Assembly: GCA_964429355.1 (NCBI GenBank) | Contig: CAYSCH010000038.1 | Span: forward strand, 1-39,246 | Length of the DNA stretch: 39,246 nucleotides | Source of the DNA: JAAYAY01 sp964429355 | Lineage (GTDB): Bacteria; Planctomycetota; Planctomycetia; Pirellulales; Thermoguttaceae | Direction of reading: 5' to 3' | Shown: in pieces, positions 15,173 to 24,702 of the stretch | Numbering within the stretch: position 1 is the stretch's first letter | Layout: every line of letters begins with the position of its first letter | Made by a program: the position numbers and the translations under genes | Notes under the pieces: model-generated | What the model saw: the letters and a program-made list of their open reading frames with translations, nothing else | Told to the model about the DNA's origin: nothing | Database searches by the model: none

Positions 15173-17455
15173 ATGGCGAGGATGGTTGCAGAAACGGGCC
15201 ATCGCGGGATGTCGTCGGATGCCGTGTGCTCGCAACGCGCCGGTGGATTGACGGGCGTGGCACCCTGCGCGCTCTTTCTGATCCTCCTATTTCAGGCTCT
15301 CTCCCTGGGGCAAGACGACAAACCGCAGAAAGTAACCCCCTCTCCAGAGGAATCGATGCCTGAGAACCAGGCAGCGGAGGCAGAGCCGGGTCTCTCCGAG
15401 AAACCAGCGGCGGCATGGCGAATGCGGCTCAACCTGCCCATCACGGAAAAGTCCTTCAAACAGGTGCAGCGTTTCACCGTGACGGCCCTCGATCGGGCGG
15501 CCAAGGCAAACCAGCGTCCCGTGTTGGTTTTCGAGTTCCATGTGGCACCGGGACAGAGCGAGTACGGGCGGGGGAGCGAGTTCGGCGCGAGCTATCAGTT
15601 GGCCGAATACCTTTCGGGCGGAAAACTGGCCGCGGCCACCACGGTGGCTTTTATCCCCACGACCATCCAAGGACATGCCGTGCTCGTCGCCATGGCCTGC
15701 GACGAGATCGTGATGGCTTCCGATGCGGAGATCGGTGTGGCGGGCGTGGATGAGGATACGATCACCAACACGATTCGCTTCACGTACAAGGACATCGCCA
15801 GCCGCAAGCGGCGTATACCGGACGGGGCCGCCATGGCCTTGGTCGATCCGGCCCTGGAACTGCTCCGTGTGGAAACGGAATACAGTACGGAGTACGTAAC
15901 ACGCGAACAACTTGCCGAGTTGAAGGAGAAGAAGCACGCGGTGGATGGGGCCGAAGAGGTCCTGATCCGAGCGGGCGAGCCAGGCCGCTTTACGGGACAA
16001 GAGGCCCGTCGACACGGTTTTATCTCCTACCTGGGGGAGAACCTGCGCGACGTGGCCCGGGCGATGAGCATCCGTCCTGAGTCGATCGAGGAGAACCCGT
16101 CGCTGGGCGCTGACTGGGTCGCGGCACGGGTCAACCTGGTCGGGCCAATCACAGGAGAAGCCGTCACCCGCGCCCAGCGGATGATCGAAGAAGCGATCCG
16201 TGAGCGTGGAGTGAACTTCATCTGTCTGTGGCTGGACACCGAAGGGGGAGCTCCGGAAGAAAGCGCTCGCCTGGCGATCTTTCTGGCCACCGCGTTGGAT
16301 CCCGCCGAGGTCCGCACCGTGGCGTATGTGCCCACCGTGGCGGGAGCCGACGCCGCTCTGATCGCGCTGGGTTGCGATGAGCTCGTGATGGCCCCCCGCG
16401 CGGTTCTCGGTGGCCAGTGGCATCCCCCCCTGTCTGAAGAACAGGTCCGCCAACTCAGGCAGACGGTTCGCGAATCCATCGCCCCGGGCAAGTCGCGATC
16501 CTGGTCGCTTCCTGCGGCCATCGTCGATCCCCAACTGGAAGTGTTTGCCTACAGCCGGCTCGACGACGTCGAATATGTGGAATACTTCTCTGAAGAAGAA
16601 GCTGCTGAGCAGATCGAACCGGAAGCCTGGGAGAAGGGGAGCGCGATCACGACGCGGGATACCCCCCTGTCCGTCACGGGTACGGTGGCAACCGAACTCT
16701 GGTTGGCCAACCACGAAGCCGAGGATTTCACCGAGTTCAAGCGCCACTACGGCCTGGAGAACGATCCTGCCCTTCTGGAGCCCGGTTGGGCCGATTTTCT
16801 GGTCGGTGCCTTGGCGTCGCCGCCGGTGGCCATGTTCTTGCTGATCATCGGATTTGCCTCGCTCTATGTGGAATTGCAGACCCCCGGAATCGGCATAGGC
16901 GGATTCTGTGCGGCCGTTTGCTTTGTGCTGTTCTTCTGGAGCCGGTTCCTCGGTGGAACCGCAGATTGGCTGGAAGTGATCCTGTTCGTCGCGGGGGTTT
17001 GCTTCCTGTTGGTCGAGATCTTCGTTCTCCCGGGATTCGGGATCTTCGGGCTTGGTGGCGGGCTGATGGTGCTGGCATCGATTGTGCTGGCGAGTCAGAC
17101 CTTCGTCTGGCCCAGCTCAACCGAACAATTGGAGCAACTGAAGGGATCGCTGTTTGTTTTGACGGGAGCGGGCATAGGCAGTATCTTCTTGATTATGTTC
17201 GTCCAGCGATGGATTCCCACGCTGTCGCCTGCTGGTGAGGCTCGGGATGCGATCCGCCATGAGGCAATGGTTGACTACGACGATCTCCTTGGTTCCCGCG
17301 GTATGACCACGACCCAATTGACGCCCAGCGGCAAGGCTCGGTTCGAAACGAGACTGGTCGACGTGATCGCCGACTGCGAGGTTGTGCCCCTTGGGTGCGA
17401 AGTCGAAGTGGTCGAAGTGCGGGGAAATCGCGTATTCGTTCGAACCGTCACGTAA
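15173..17455 (+). CDS. large NfeD-family membrane protein with two ClpP-like domains lacking Ser
   Basis: About 760 residues from ATG 15173, preceded by GAGG; a TTG at 15158 is less likely. An N-terminal hydrophobic segment (about 28-46) is followed by two tandem ClpP/SppA-like domains (about 95-300 and 315-500). Each has the landmark (A/G)CDE(I/L)VMA after the oxyanion strand. Several membrane helices (about 535-660) and a C-terminal NfeD OB-fold domain (about 690-760) ending VEVRGNRVFVRTV complete it. Active NfeD proteases have a catalytic Ser in an ASAGT-like motif before ALxxD. The matching sites here read IQGHAVLVAMACD and AGADAALIALGCD, with no Ser. It is probably a pseudoprotease or scaffold of membrane microdomains, first gene of the operon with short NfeD and FloA. 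Confidence 0.85.
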   Translation: MARMVAETGHRGMSSDAVCSQRAGGLTGVAPCALFLILLFQALSLGQDDKPQKVTPSPEESMPENQAAEAEPGLSEKPAAAWRMRLNLPITEKSFKQVQRFTVTALDRAAKANQRPVLVFEFHVAPGQSEYGRGSEFGASYQLAEYLSGGKLAAATTVAFIPTTIQGHAVLVAMACDEIVMASDAEIGVAGVDEDTITNTIRFTYKDIASRKRRIPDGAAMALVDPALELLRVETEYSTEYVTREQLAELKEKKHAVDGAEEVLIRAGEPGRFTGQEARRHGFISYLGENLRDVARAMSIRPESIEENPSLGADWVAARVNLVGPITGEAVTRAQRMIEEAIRERGVNFICLWLDTEGGAPEESARLAIFLATALDPAEVRTVAYVPTVAGADAALIALGCDELVMAPRAVLGGQWHPPLSEEQVRQLRQTVRESIAPGKSRSWSLPAAIVDPQLEVFAYSRLDDVEYVEYFSEEEAAEQIEPEAWEKGSAITTRDTPLSVTGTVATELWLANHEAEDFTEFKRHYGLENDPALLEPGWADFLVGALASPPVAMFLLIIGFASLYVELQTPGIGIGGFCAAVCFVLFFWSRFLGGTADWLEVILFVAGVCFLLVEIFVLPGFGIFGLGGGLMVLASIVLASQTFVWPSSTEQLEQLKGSLFVLTGAGIGSIFLIMFVQRWIPTLSPAGEARDAIRHEAMVDYDDLLGSRGMTTTQLTPSGKARFETRLVDVIADCEVVPLGCEVEVVEVRGNRVFVRTVT

Positions 17456-17584
17456 CGGGATTCGTGCCGGTCTGGTAGACTGATTTGATGGAATTGGAGC
17501 ATTGTCTCGGATTTCGAGACTCGGGTTCAGAAATCCACCCTATGAAGAATCGACCGAAATCGTGCAAGGTTGGAGCGGCAATCG

Positions 17585-18176
17585 ATGGTTGACCCCTGGA
17601 TCTGGGCCGTAATGCTGATCATGGTGGCCGTGGGCCTGGCGGTGCTCGAGTTGTTCGTGCCGTCGGGCGGAGTGCTGGGCTTCCTGTCCGTCGCCTCGGT
17701 CATCGCTGCACTCATTCTGGCTTTCAAGTCGGGCCCCGTTATTGGCCTGGTTTTTCTTGTGACGGTGATCATCGGGATGCCGGTCGGTTTCAGTCTGGCG
17801 GTGAAATGGTGGCCTCACACACCAATCGGCCGCCGGATTCTCCTTTCTGTCGCCNNNNNNNNNNGGTAGCGAAGAAGTTCTTCCGGACAACGAATTCCAA
17901 CGGGGCTTGAAGGCCTTGATCGGCAGGACCGGTGAGGCGAAGAGCAAAATGCTTCCGAGCGGAGCGATTCTTATCGACGGCCGCACCATCGACGCCTACA
18001 CCGAAGGGGTCCCAATTGAACCCGGGCAGAGAGTCATCGTTCTCGACGTCCATGGTACCAATGTGCTGGTGCGCCCCCTTGAAGACGACGAAATATCCCC
18101 CTCCGAAGACCAGGAAGGGCTTTCCCAGCCCATCGATTCCATCGCCCCCGACCCATTCAACGACACGGTTGCTTGA
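17585..18176 (+). CDS. short NfeD-family membrane protein, interrupted by an assembly gap
   Basis: Starts at ATG 17585 with GGAG nine bases upstream. The first 90 residues contain two or three hydrophobic helices (WIWAVMLIMVAVGLAVLEL, VFLVTVIIGMPVGFSLAV), as in truncated NfeDb proteins. After the 10-N gap the frame resumes at 17865 with GSEEVLPDNE and an OB-fold NfeD domain (LIGRTGEAKSKMLPSGAILI, ending NVLVRPL). The frames before and after differ by one only because the placeholder is 10 bases. A true gap divisible by three restores one continuous gene. NfeDb proteins lack the protease domain and pair with flotillins. It lies 129 bases after the large NfeD gene and 116 bases before floA. Confidence 0.85.
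17855..17864. other. assembly gap (10 N)
   Basis: Placeholder of unknown true length inside the short NfeD gene. The reading frame either side requires a real gap length divisible by three. Confidence 0.95.
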
Positions 18177-18246
18177 CAATTGGCCCCCTCACGGGTAAAC
18201 CGGGGGCACCCCATGAATTTCCACTTGAATGCTCTGCGAATCGGAC

Positions 18247-18273
18247 TATCCGTCCGGCCGAGGCCGGTGGATA
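18247..18273 (+). promoter_or_regulatory. hairpin just upstream of the floA ribosome binding site
   Basis: TATCC-GT-CCGGC, loop CGAG, then GCCGG-T-GGATA forms a ten-pair hairpin with a small internal loop. It ends four bases before the AGGAAGG at 18277 that precedes ATG 18293. A weaker GCCCCC/GGGGGC hairpin lies near 18184-18208. These may tune translation or RNA stability of floA within the operon. Confidence 0.45.
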
Positions 18274-18292
18274 GCCAGGAAGGGTCTGAGCC

Positions 18293-19369
18293 ATGATGCT
18301 GCTTGCTGCGGAAGAACCCGATTTTGCCACGGTCATAATGATCATCGGTTTTCTTTTTGCCGGAGTGATCGCTCTGATCATCCTGGCCGTGTTCGCCCGT
18401 TATTTTCGGCTCTGGATTCAATCCAAGACGACCGGTGCGGGCATTGGCATCTGGGATCTCCTGGGGATGACCTTTCGCAAAGTGAACCCGGCGGTGATCG
18501 TGCGCAGCAAGATCATGGCGGTTCAGGCGGGGATCGGCGAAGATATGATTCGCAGTAAGGCCTTGGAAGCCCATTACCTGGCAGGCGGAAACGTTCCCCT
18601 GGTCATACGGGCAATCATCGCCGCCAGGAAGGCCCGCATGGATGAGCTCGATTTCAAGTTGGCCACTGCGATCGACCTAGCCGGTCGAAACGTACTCGAG
18701 GCCGTGCAGACGAGTGTCTATCCGAAGGTCATAGACTGTCCGAATCCAAAGATGGGACGTTACACTCTGGATGGAGTGGCCCAGAACGGGATCCAATTGA
18801 AGGTCAAGGCTCGCGTTACTGTTCGTGCGAACCTGCTGCAGTTGATCGGAGGAGCTACGGAGGAGACCATCATCGCCCGCGTGGGCGAGGGCATCGTTTC
18901 GGCGATCGGGTCTGCGAAGACTCACGGAGAGGTTCTTGAGAACCCGGATCGAATCTCCAAGACCGTGCTCGCCAGACGTCTGGATTCGCAGACCGCGTTC
19001 GAGATTGTCTCGATCGATATCGCCGATATCGACGTGGGTGAGAACATCGGTGCTCGTCTCCAGGCCGACCAGGCCGAAGCCGATCTGCGAGTGTTTCGGG
19101 CCAATGCCGAAGGTCGGCGGGCCATGGCCGTGGCTGCGGAGCAGGAGAATATCGCCAGCATCGAGGAGAATCGTGCGAAGGTCGTCGAGGCCGAGGCAGA
19201 GGTTCCCAAGGCAATCTCCCATGCGTTCCGCAGTGGGAGGCTGGGCATCATGGATTACTACAAGCTGCGAAATATCCAGGCCGACACGGATATGCGAACG
19301 GCGATTGCGAAGCCCGAAAGGACTCCGCAGCCGCAGCAACAGCAGCGCCGAGGAGGTCCCGCCGCATGA
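18293..19369 (+). CDS. floA: flotillin-like protein FloA (SPFH family)
   Basis: 358 residues. A single N-terminal hydrophobic hairpin (about residues 14-36) is followed by an SPFH/flotillin-like body: NPAVIVRSKIMAVQAG, then AHYLAGGNVPLVIRAIIAA, KVKARVTVRANLLQLIGGA, and a helical Glu/Ala-rich C-terminal part (QADQAEADLRVFRANAEG). A short Pro/Gln tail ends it. This matches the FloA (YqfA) type, an integral inner-membrane scaffold of functional membrane microdomains. AGGAAGG lies upstream of the ATG. As in Bacillus (yqeZ-floA), it is encoded next to NfeD proteins. The last four bases overlap the next gene's ATG, showing translational coupling. Confidence 0.93.
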   Translation: MMLLAAEEPDFATVIMIIGFLFAGVIALIILAVFARYFRLWIQSKTTGAGIGIWDLLGMTFRKVNPAVIVRSKIMAVQAGIGEDMIRSKALEAHYLAGGNVPLVIRAIIAARKARMDELDFKLATAIDLAGRNVLEAVQTSVYPKVIDCPNPKMGRYTLDGVAQNGIQLKVKARVTVRANLLQLIGGATEETIIARVGEGIVSAIGSAKTHGEVLENPDRISKTVLARRLDSQTAFEIVSIDIADIDVGENIGARLQADQAEADLRVFRANAEGRRAMAVAAEQENIASIEENRAKVVEAEAEVPKAISHAFRSGRLGIMDYYKLRNIQADTDMRTAIAKPERTPQPQQQQRRGGPAA

Positions 19370-20067
19370 GTTCAATGCTTCCTCTGGCAGCCGGCGATTG
19401 GATCGGGGTGGTTGTGTTCCTGGTGATCATGATCATCAGCGCGATCAGCCAGATGGCGGGAACCAAGAAGGAGGCTCCCCGTCCTCCCGCTCCGCGTCCC
19501 CGTCCGCAGCCGCCTCTTCGTCCGGCACAGGCCGGTGGGGGACAGCAGGGTCCTATTGCGCGCGAGCTGGAAGAGTTTCTGCGCCGCGCCGGTGGGCAAC
19601 CGCAAGGCCGTCCGCCCCAACAGACGCGAGTTCCACCGCAAGGCCGTCCGCCCCAACAGACCGGCGTTCCGCCGCAGCCAAAACCGGTGGCCCGGCCGCC
19701 GGTCGCACGTCCCGTCGTTGCCCAGCCTGTCGAGACCGAAAACATCGACGAGCTCGAAGTGATTGAAAGCGTGGCCGATCACGTCGGGCACAATGTGGGC
19801 GGGCTCCAGCAAAAATTAGACCGTCGCGCCGATCAGCCGGCAGGGCTTTCAAACGACTTCAACCGCCCGGTGGGGCAACTCGGTTCCGATCCTGCGGCAG
19901 TTCCAGCGGCGACTTTGGCTGAGTCGGGGCCCCAAGGGGAGTTTGTTGAATCCCTGCCTCCCACAGCCGCGGCCGGAATGGCTGCAATTCTGACTACCCC
20001 GACGAGTCTTCGGCAAGCGATCTTGCTCAGTGAAATCATCCAGCGTCCCGAGCATCGCTGGACCTGA
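19366..20067 (+). CDS. Pro/Gln-rich single-helix membrane protein coupled to floA
   Basis: 233 residues. The ATG at 19366 overlaps the floA TGA (ATGA). One N-terminal membrane helix (about residues 11-29, WIGVVVFLVIMIISAIS) is followed by a basic Pro/Arg/Gln-rich region with a perfectly phased 12-residue tandem repeat (PQGRPPQQTxVP), an acidic segment (ENIDELEVIESVADHVGH) and a compact C-terminus, LRQAILLSEIIQRPEHRW. I recall a similar C-terminal motif in planctomycete proteins beside flotillin genes but cannot name a family. The overlap makes a role in the same microdomain likely, perhaps as an extended linker between membrane and partner. It has no recognisable catalytic domain. Confidence 0.75.
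   Translation: MSSMLPLAAGDWIGVVVFLVIMIISAISQMAGTKKEAPRPPAPRPRPQPPLRPAQAGGGQQGPIARELEEFLRRAGGQPQGRPPQQTRVPPQGRPPQQTGVPPQPKPVARPPVARPVVAQPVETENIDELEVIESVADHVGHNVGGLQQKLDRRADQPAGLSNDFNRPVGQLGSDPAAVPAATLAESGPQGEFVESLPPTAAAGMAAILTTPTSLRQAILLSEIIQRPEHRWT
19600..19671 (+). repeat. 36-bp tandem repeat inside the floA-coupled gene
   Basis: Two copies of a 36-base unit starting CCGCAAGGCCGTCCGCCCCA (19600-19635 and 19636-19671) differ at only a few bases. They encode PQGRPPQQTRVP and PQGRPPQQTGVP. The near-identity at DNA level suggests recent duplication and possible length variation between strains. Confidence 0.85.
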
Positions 20068-20132
20068 GCCGGCCAGCACAGGTTGAAGGTCGGAGCTCCA
20101 TCTTCGTCCAGTCCCATGAGAGGATCGGTCTG

Positions 20133-21050
<918 letters not shown>

Positions 21051-21058
21051 GGCGTTGC

Positions 21059-22936
21059 TCAACGATTGTTCTGCCCGTCAACTGGAGATGGAGCTGTTCG
21101 GTCCGTTTCAGACTCTCCAAAGAGATTCTCCAACGTGGGCCACTCGGGGCTCAGGACTTCTTCCTTGCCCACTTCCGGTGGCTTCCACGGCACGAAATTG
21201 CCTTTGTGAAAACAAAGCCACCGGAGCGACCCATCTTCCAGGGCCGTCTCAAACCGGAACGCCACCTTGGCCGGCCGTCCGTCGTCGGTCAGCGCGAGTA
21301 CTCTGGCCGTCATCCTGGCAACCTGCGCCTCCTGGCCGAGTCTCAGCATGTTCTTTTCGTTTCGGAACAGGCGGTCGAGGACGAACTTCAGAAATCCCTC
21401 ACGGGGCTCAATCTCAAGCGTCCGCTGGTCGATACGCCGCACAGTCACCCGTTTGAAACCGGAGGCCAGGGCCCGAATGGCTCGTGGCGACGGCATTCCC
21501 TCGTGCTCGTAGAGAAGCAGACTGTAGTTGGCGTGCATCACACTGGGCGGGTTGACGACCACCAGGTCCTGCCCTTCGATTGCCTTGTCGAAAGGCACTC
21601 GAAGATACAGCCGCTCGTTGAACCAGCGTGGTCCGGTCGGGGCTGTGGCCCGCAACGGCAAAAGCATCGGAGCCAGTATCGCGTGGAGCAGCACCAGCAG
21701 CAAGGCCACGGGCACGGCTACTCTCCGCCAGACTCTTCCCTGGGGACGTGGTCCGTCCGCACTGAACACGGCGTACCAGAACCGCACCAAGAGCCCAAAC
21801 GCGCCCAGCCCTGCGAACATCAGCAACCGGTCGGTTGGAAAAGTGGCGCTGACCGGGATCACCGACAACAGCATTCCCGTGGCGAAGAATCGCGAGATGC
21901 GATCTCTCCGCAGAACGGGGAGGAAGAGCAATCCCAGAAGCCCCACGCAGACCACGGCCGTCCACCACAGGGGTGAACCGAGCAGCCGGTTCATCGTTAC
22001 AGAGACATCCGACGGCAATCCCCACTGGCCGAAAAGGAAGATCGGAAAACGTTCGACCAGCGCCATAGCATACCGGCTCGGGTCCGTGATCGGGTCGATG
22101 TAGACCCCCAAGTGCTCGACGCCGTAACCGAGTGAGTCTCGCACGATCCGCCAGGCAACCAGCACAACGCTGTACGGCAGGAGCGTGAGGAATCGCTTCC
22201 ACAGCGTCGAGTCATCCAGCCACAAGGCGTAGGCAAACAGGTAGGCACTGGTCGAAATTCCCTCCTCCTTGGAGCACAGGCTGGACACCCACAAGAGGAT
22301 CGCCACCCAGAACGCCCACTGCTTTCCTTCCCGCCGCCAGGCGTCGTGGGCAATCAGGCAACCGATCCCAAAGCTGGCAGCGAGTAGTACGTTGCGGTTG
22401 CAGATCCAGCCGACCGGTGTGCCATGTCCGTCTTCAACCGCGAAGAGCAGGGCCGCCACACCGGCCATCCACGTGGGCCCCAGGATCCGTCGGTAGAATT
22501 TCGCTGCCAGAAACACGAGCAGTGCAAACCACACCAGGCTCTGGACGTGCATCAGTTCGGGCCGGTCAGGCCACAGCCAGTAGTCGAGAATGTGCGTTTG
22601 CACGGTAAGCAACTGAAAGAACTCGGCCTTGATTCGCGGATCGGTCCACCAGGGGAGGAGTCCCACGTCCATCGACTGCCTGGTAAGCTTGACATCCCCC
22701 GGCAGAAAGCGAAACATCGACTGCGGCCCGCGCAGTTGAGCCTGGAACCGGTCCGAACCGTTCATCACGGCCCGGTGGTAGTAGTCGTCGCCGTCGAGCC
22801 CGTTGTGAACCGCGCCGAGTACCAGCAGGATCGCGATCGCGACGGCCGCCAGGGCCATCCAAGGGGAGACGAGCAGGTGACCGATCCGGGCGAACTGTCG
22901 GGGGAGAGCAGCGGCAGTTTCGGGTACGTTTGTCAT
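21059..22936 (-). CDS. polytopic membrane protein, GT-C glycosyltransferase-like
   Basis: About 625 residues from ATG 22936; an upstream extension to 23029 has no signal-like sequence and is unlikely. The first membrane helix (about residues 22-43) is followed by GLDGDDYYHRAVMNG, an Asp-Asp pair in the first outer loop as in GT-C glycosyltransferases that use lipid-linked sugars. About ten more helices follow, then a C-terminal soluble domain of about 170 residues. It resembles dolichyl-phosphate-mannose-type or ArnT-like transferases in topology but is not a clear match to a characterised family. It would act in the cytoplasmic membrane and glycosylate an exported acceptor. The function is inferred from topology and one motif only. 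Confidence 0.65.
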   Translation of the reverse strand: MTNVPETAAALPRQFARIGHLLVSPWMALAAVAIAILLVLGAVHNGLDGDDYYHRAVMNGSDRFQAQLRGPQSMFRFLPGDVKLTRQSMDVGLLPWWTDPRIKAEFFQLLTVQTHILDYWLWPDRPELMHVQSLVWFALLVFLAAKFYRRILGPTWMAGVAALLFAVEDGHGTPVGWICNRNVLLAASFGIGCLIAHDAWRREGKQWAFWVAILLWVSSLCSKEEGISTSAYLFAYALWLDDSTLWKRFLTLLPYSVVLVAWRIVRDSLGYGVEHLGVYIDPITDPSRYAMALVERFPIFLFGQWGLPSDVSVTMNRLLGSPLWWTAVVCVGLLGLLFLPVLRRDRISRFFATGMLLSVIPVSATFPTDRLLMFAGLGAFGLLVRFWYAVFSADGPRPQGRVWRRVAVPVALLLVLLHAILAPMLLPLRATAPTGPRWFNERLYLRVPFDKAIEGQDLVVVNPPSVMHANYSLLLYEHEGMPSPRAIRALASGFKRVTVRRIDQRTLEIEPREGFLKFVLDRLFRNEKNMLRLGQEAQVARMTARVLALTDDGRPAKVAFRFETALEDGSLRWLCFHKGNFVPWKPPEVGKEEVLSPEWPTLENLFGESETDRTAPSPVDGQNNR

Positions 22937-23168
22937 GGTTCCGTCATCGTATCCCCAGCCCTCACTCTGCCGCAAGCTATATGCCTTCAGCCCCCAAAGC
23001 CGACCGTTGTATGTTGCCTCTCCGGTCACTATCCTGGTGGACAGCGCGAATTATCGAGGCTCCCGTAACACACGACTGCATCCGATCACGGACACGTCAA
23101 GAACGTATCCCCCCGACATGCAGCAGGTCGCGGGGACCTTCACTTTCACTCTCCCCGCTGAGGTCGCC

Positions 23169-24304
23169 ATGAGACAACGCTGCTATCTCACCTCCGCCGC
23201 TGTGCTGCTGCTCCTGCTTTGCCTGACTCCCCTCCGCGCCGACGACCAGCCCGGCAGGTTGCCCGAAATCTCAGAGGCGATGCTCGCGTTCGTCGAGAAT
23301 CACCAGATGTCCGGCGNNNNNNNNNNCACCTGGAGGCCGTGGGCCTGGCCGACCTGGCTACCAATCGCCCGATGGAGAACGACACCCTGTTCTGTATCGC
23401 TTCGATGACCAAGCCCGTCACTGCCACGGCCTTGATGATCTTGTACGACGAGGGGCTTCTGACGCTCACCGATCCGGTGGCGAAGTACATCCCCGCCTTC
23501 GAGAACGTCAAGCTCGAGGATCAACCGGCGGCGTGCCCGATCACGCTCTTCGATCTGGTCACCCACACCTCGGGCCTCAACGGCAGCCAGCAGAATGAGG
23601 GGACACTGGCCGAAACGGCCGACGCCCTGGCGGCCCGGCCCCTGAGCTTTCAACCTGGCGAGAAATGGCAGTACAGTCCCGGCGTCACCGTTTGCGGACG
23701 CGTGGTCGAAGTGGTTGCCCGCATGCCGTACGAAAGATTCGTTCAGGAGCGGATCTTCCAGCCCCTCGGCATGAACGACACGACGTTTAACCCCACACCC
23801 GTCCAGGCCCGGCGGATCGCCACTCTCTACAAGCCAGGCCCTGACGGCAAATCGATCGAGCGGGCCGAGCACTGGCTCAATGAAGTCTCGCCCGATCGCA
23901 GCCCCAACCCTTCGGGCGGCCTGTTCTCCACCGCTGCCGACATGGCACGTTTCTATCAGATGATCCTCAACGGCGGCGAACTCGATGGGAAACGGATCAT
24001 CTCCAAGAGCGCCGTCGGCGAGATGACTCGCATCCAGACCGGCGACCTGGCGACCGGCTTCACCCCAGGCAACGGCTGGGGACTCGGATGGTGTGTTGTC
24101 CGCGAACCCCAGGGCACGACCGCTATGCTCTCCCCGGGAACCTTCGGGCATGGCGGCGCCTTCGGCACCCAGGGGTGGGTCGATCCGCAACGCAGGTTGA
24201 TCTTCGTGCTCATGCTGCAACGCACCGAATTCGGCAACAGCGACGATTCCGACATCCGCCGCACCTTCCAGCAACTCGCCGTCGACGCCTTGTATCCCAA
24301 GTAA
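23169..24304 (+). CDS. exported serine hydrolase, class C beta-lactamase family, with assembly gap
   Basis: Starts at ATG 23169 with GAGGT four bases upstream. Signal peptide is about residues 1-24 (LLLLLCLTPLRADD). After MSG (residue 49) a 10-N gap interrupts, and the frame resumes at 23327 with HLEAVGLADLA. The true missing length must leave remainder two when divided by three. The SxxK motif SMTK carries the nucleophile and base, and HGG near the end matches the third motif. The second motif reads YSP instead of the usual YxN, leaving its Asn position in doubt. These periplasmic enzymes hydrolyse esters, peptides or beta-lactams, so the substrate is open. A short pseudogene follows directly. 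Confidence 0.85.
23317..23326. other. assembly gap (10 N)
   Basis: Placeholder inside the serine hydrolase gene. Family alignments normally have about 10 residues of beta-strand here, so roughly 30 bases are probably missing. Confidence 0.95.
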
Positions 24305-24348
24305 CGGGCTCCATCGTTGCCTCGAGTCCCGGGAGCGTTTCCGTGTAA

Positions 24349-24618
24349 CCCCTCCTCGCCCCCGTCCTCATGCTCCTCGTGGCAGCCGCCGCTCCCGACG
24401 GCGAATCCCATGTCGACAAGAGCATCGACGGCCGTCAGCTCACGATTTACGTCACGAAACCGGCCGACTGGAAGGCCGCCGATACTCGGCCGGCCATCGT
24501 GTTCTACCATGGCGGCGGTTGGGTCGGCGGGTCGCCCGGCCAGTTCAACGAGCACAACAAGTAACTGGCTGAGCTCGGCTGGTTTACCGGCCCGCCCACC
24601 CTGAAGAAGCCCGGGTAG
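24349..24618 (+). pseudogene. decayed alpha/beta-hydrolase (esterase) with internal deletion
   Basis: The frame right after a TAA at 24346 reads a signal-like PLLAPVLMLLVAAAAP with its original start lost. Next comes an esterase N-terminal domain with the oxyanion motif AIVFYHGGGWVGGSPG and FNEHNK. It then hits TAA at 24562. Without that stop it would continue LAELGWFTGPPTLKKPG and end at 24618. In intact family members FNEHxKYLAE is followed by about 200 residues with the catalytic triad, and a GWxxGPPTL-like end. The TAA is most simply a TAC (Tyr) to TAA nonsense change combined with a large in-frame deletion. No nucleophile or acid/base remains, so it cannot be an active hydrolase. Confidence 0.75.
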
Positions 24619-24637
24619 ATACGACCCAAGAAACACT

Positions 24638-24670
24638 CACGGCCACGCGAATCGCCTCCGCGTGGCCGTG
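24638..24670. terminator. bidirectional hairpin terminator
   Basis: CACGGCCACGCG (24638-24649), nine-base loop, CGCGTGGCCGTG (24659-24670): a perfect 12-pair stem. A-rich sequence precedes it and TTCATTT follows. It lies between the convergent ends of the hydrolase remnant and the fucosidase, so it can stop transcription from both sides. Confidence 0.8.
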
Positions 24671-24702
24671 TTCATTTCGGTACTTTATCCTCTGCCGCCG
24701 GC

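Noticed and set aside
15287..16747. 486-codon minus-strand frame
   Set aside because: Antisense to the well-supported NfeD gene with no domain recognised.
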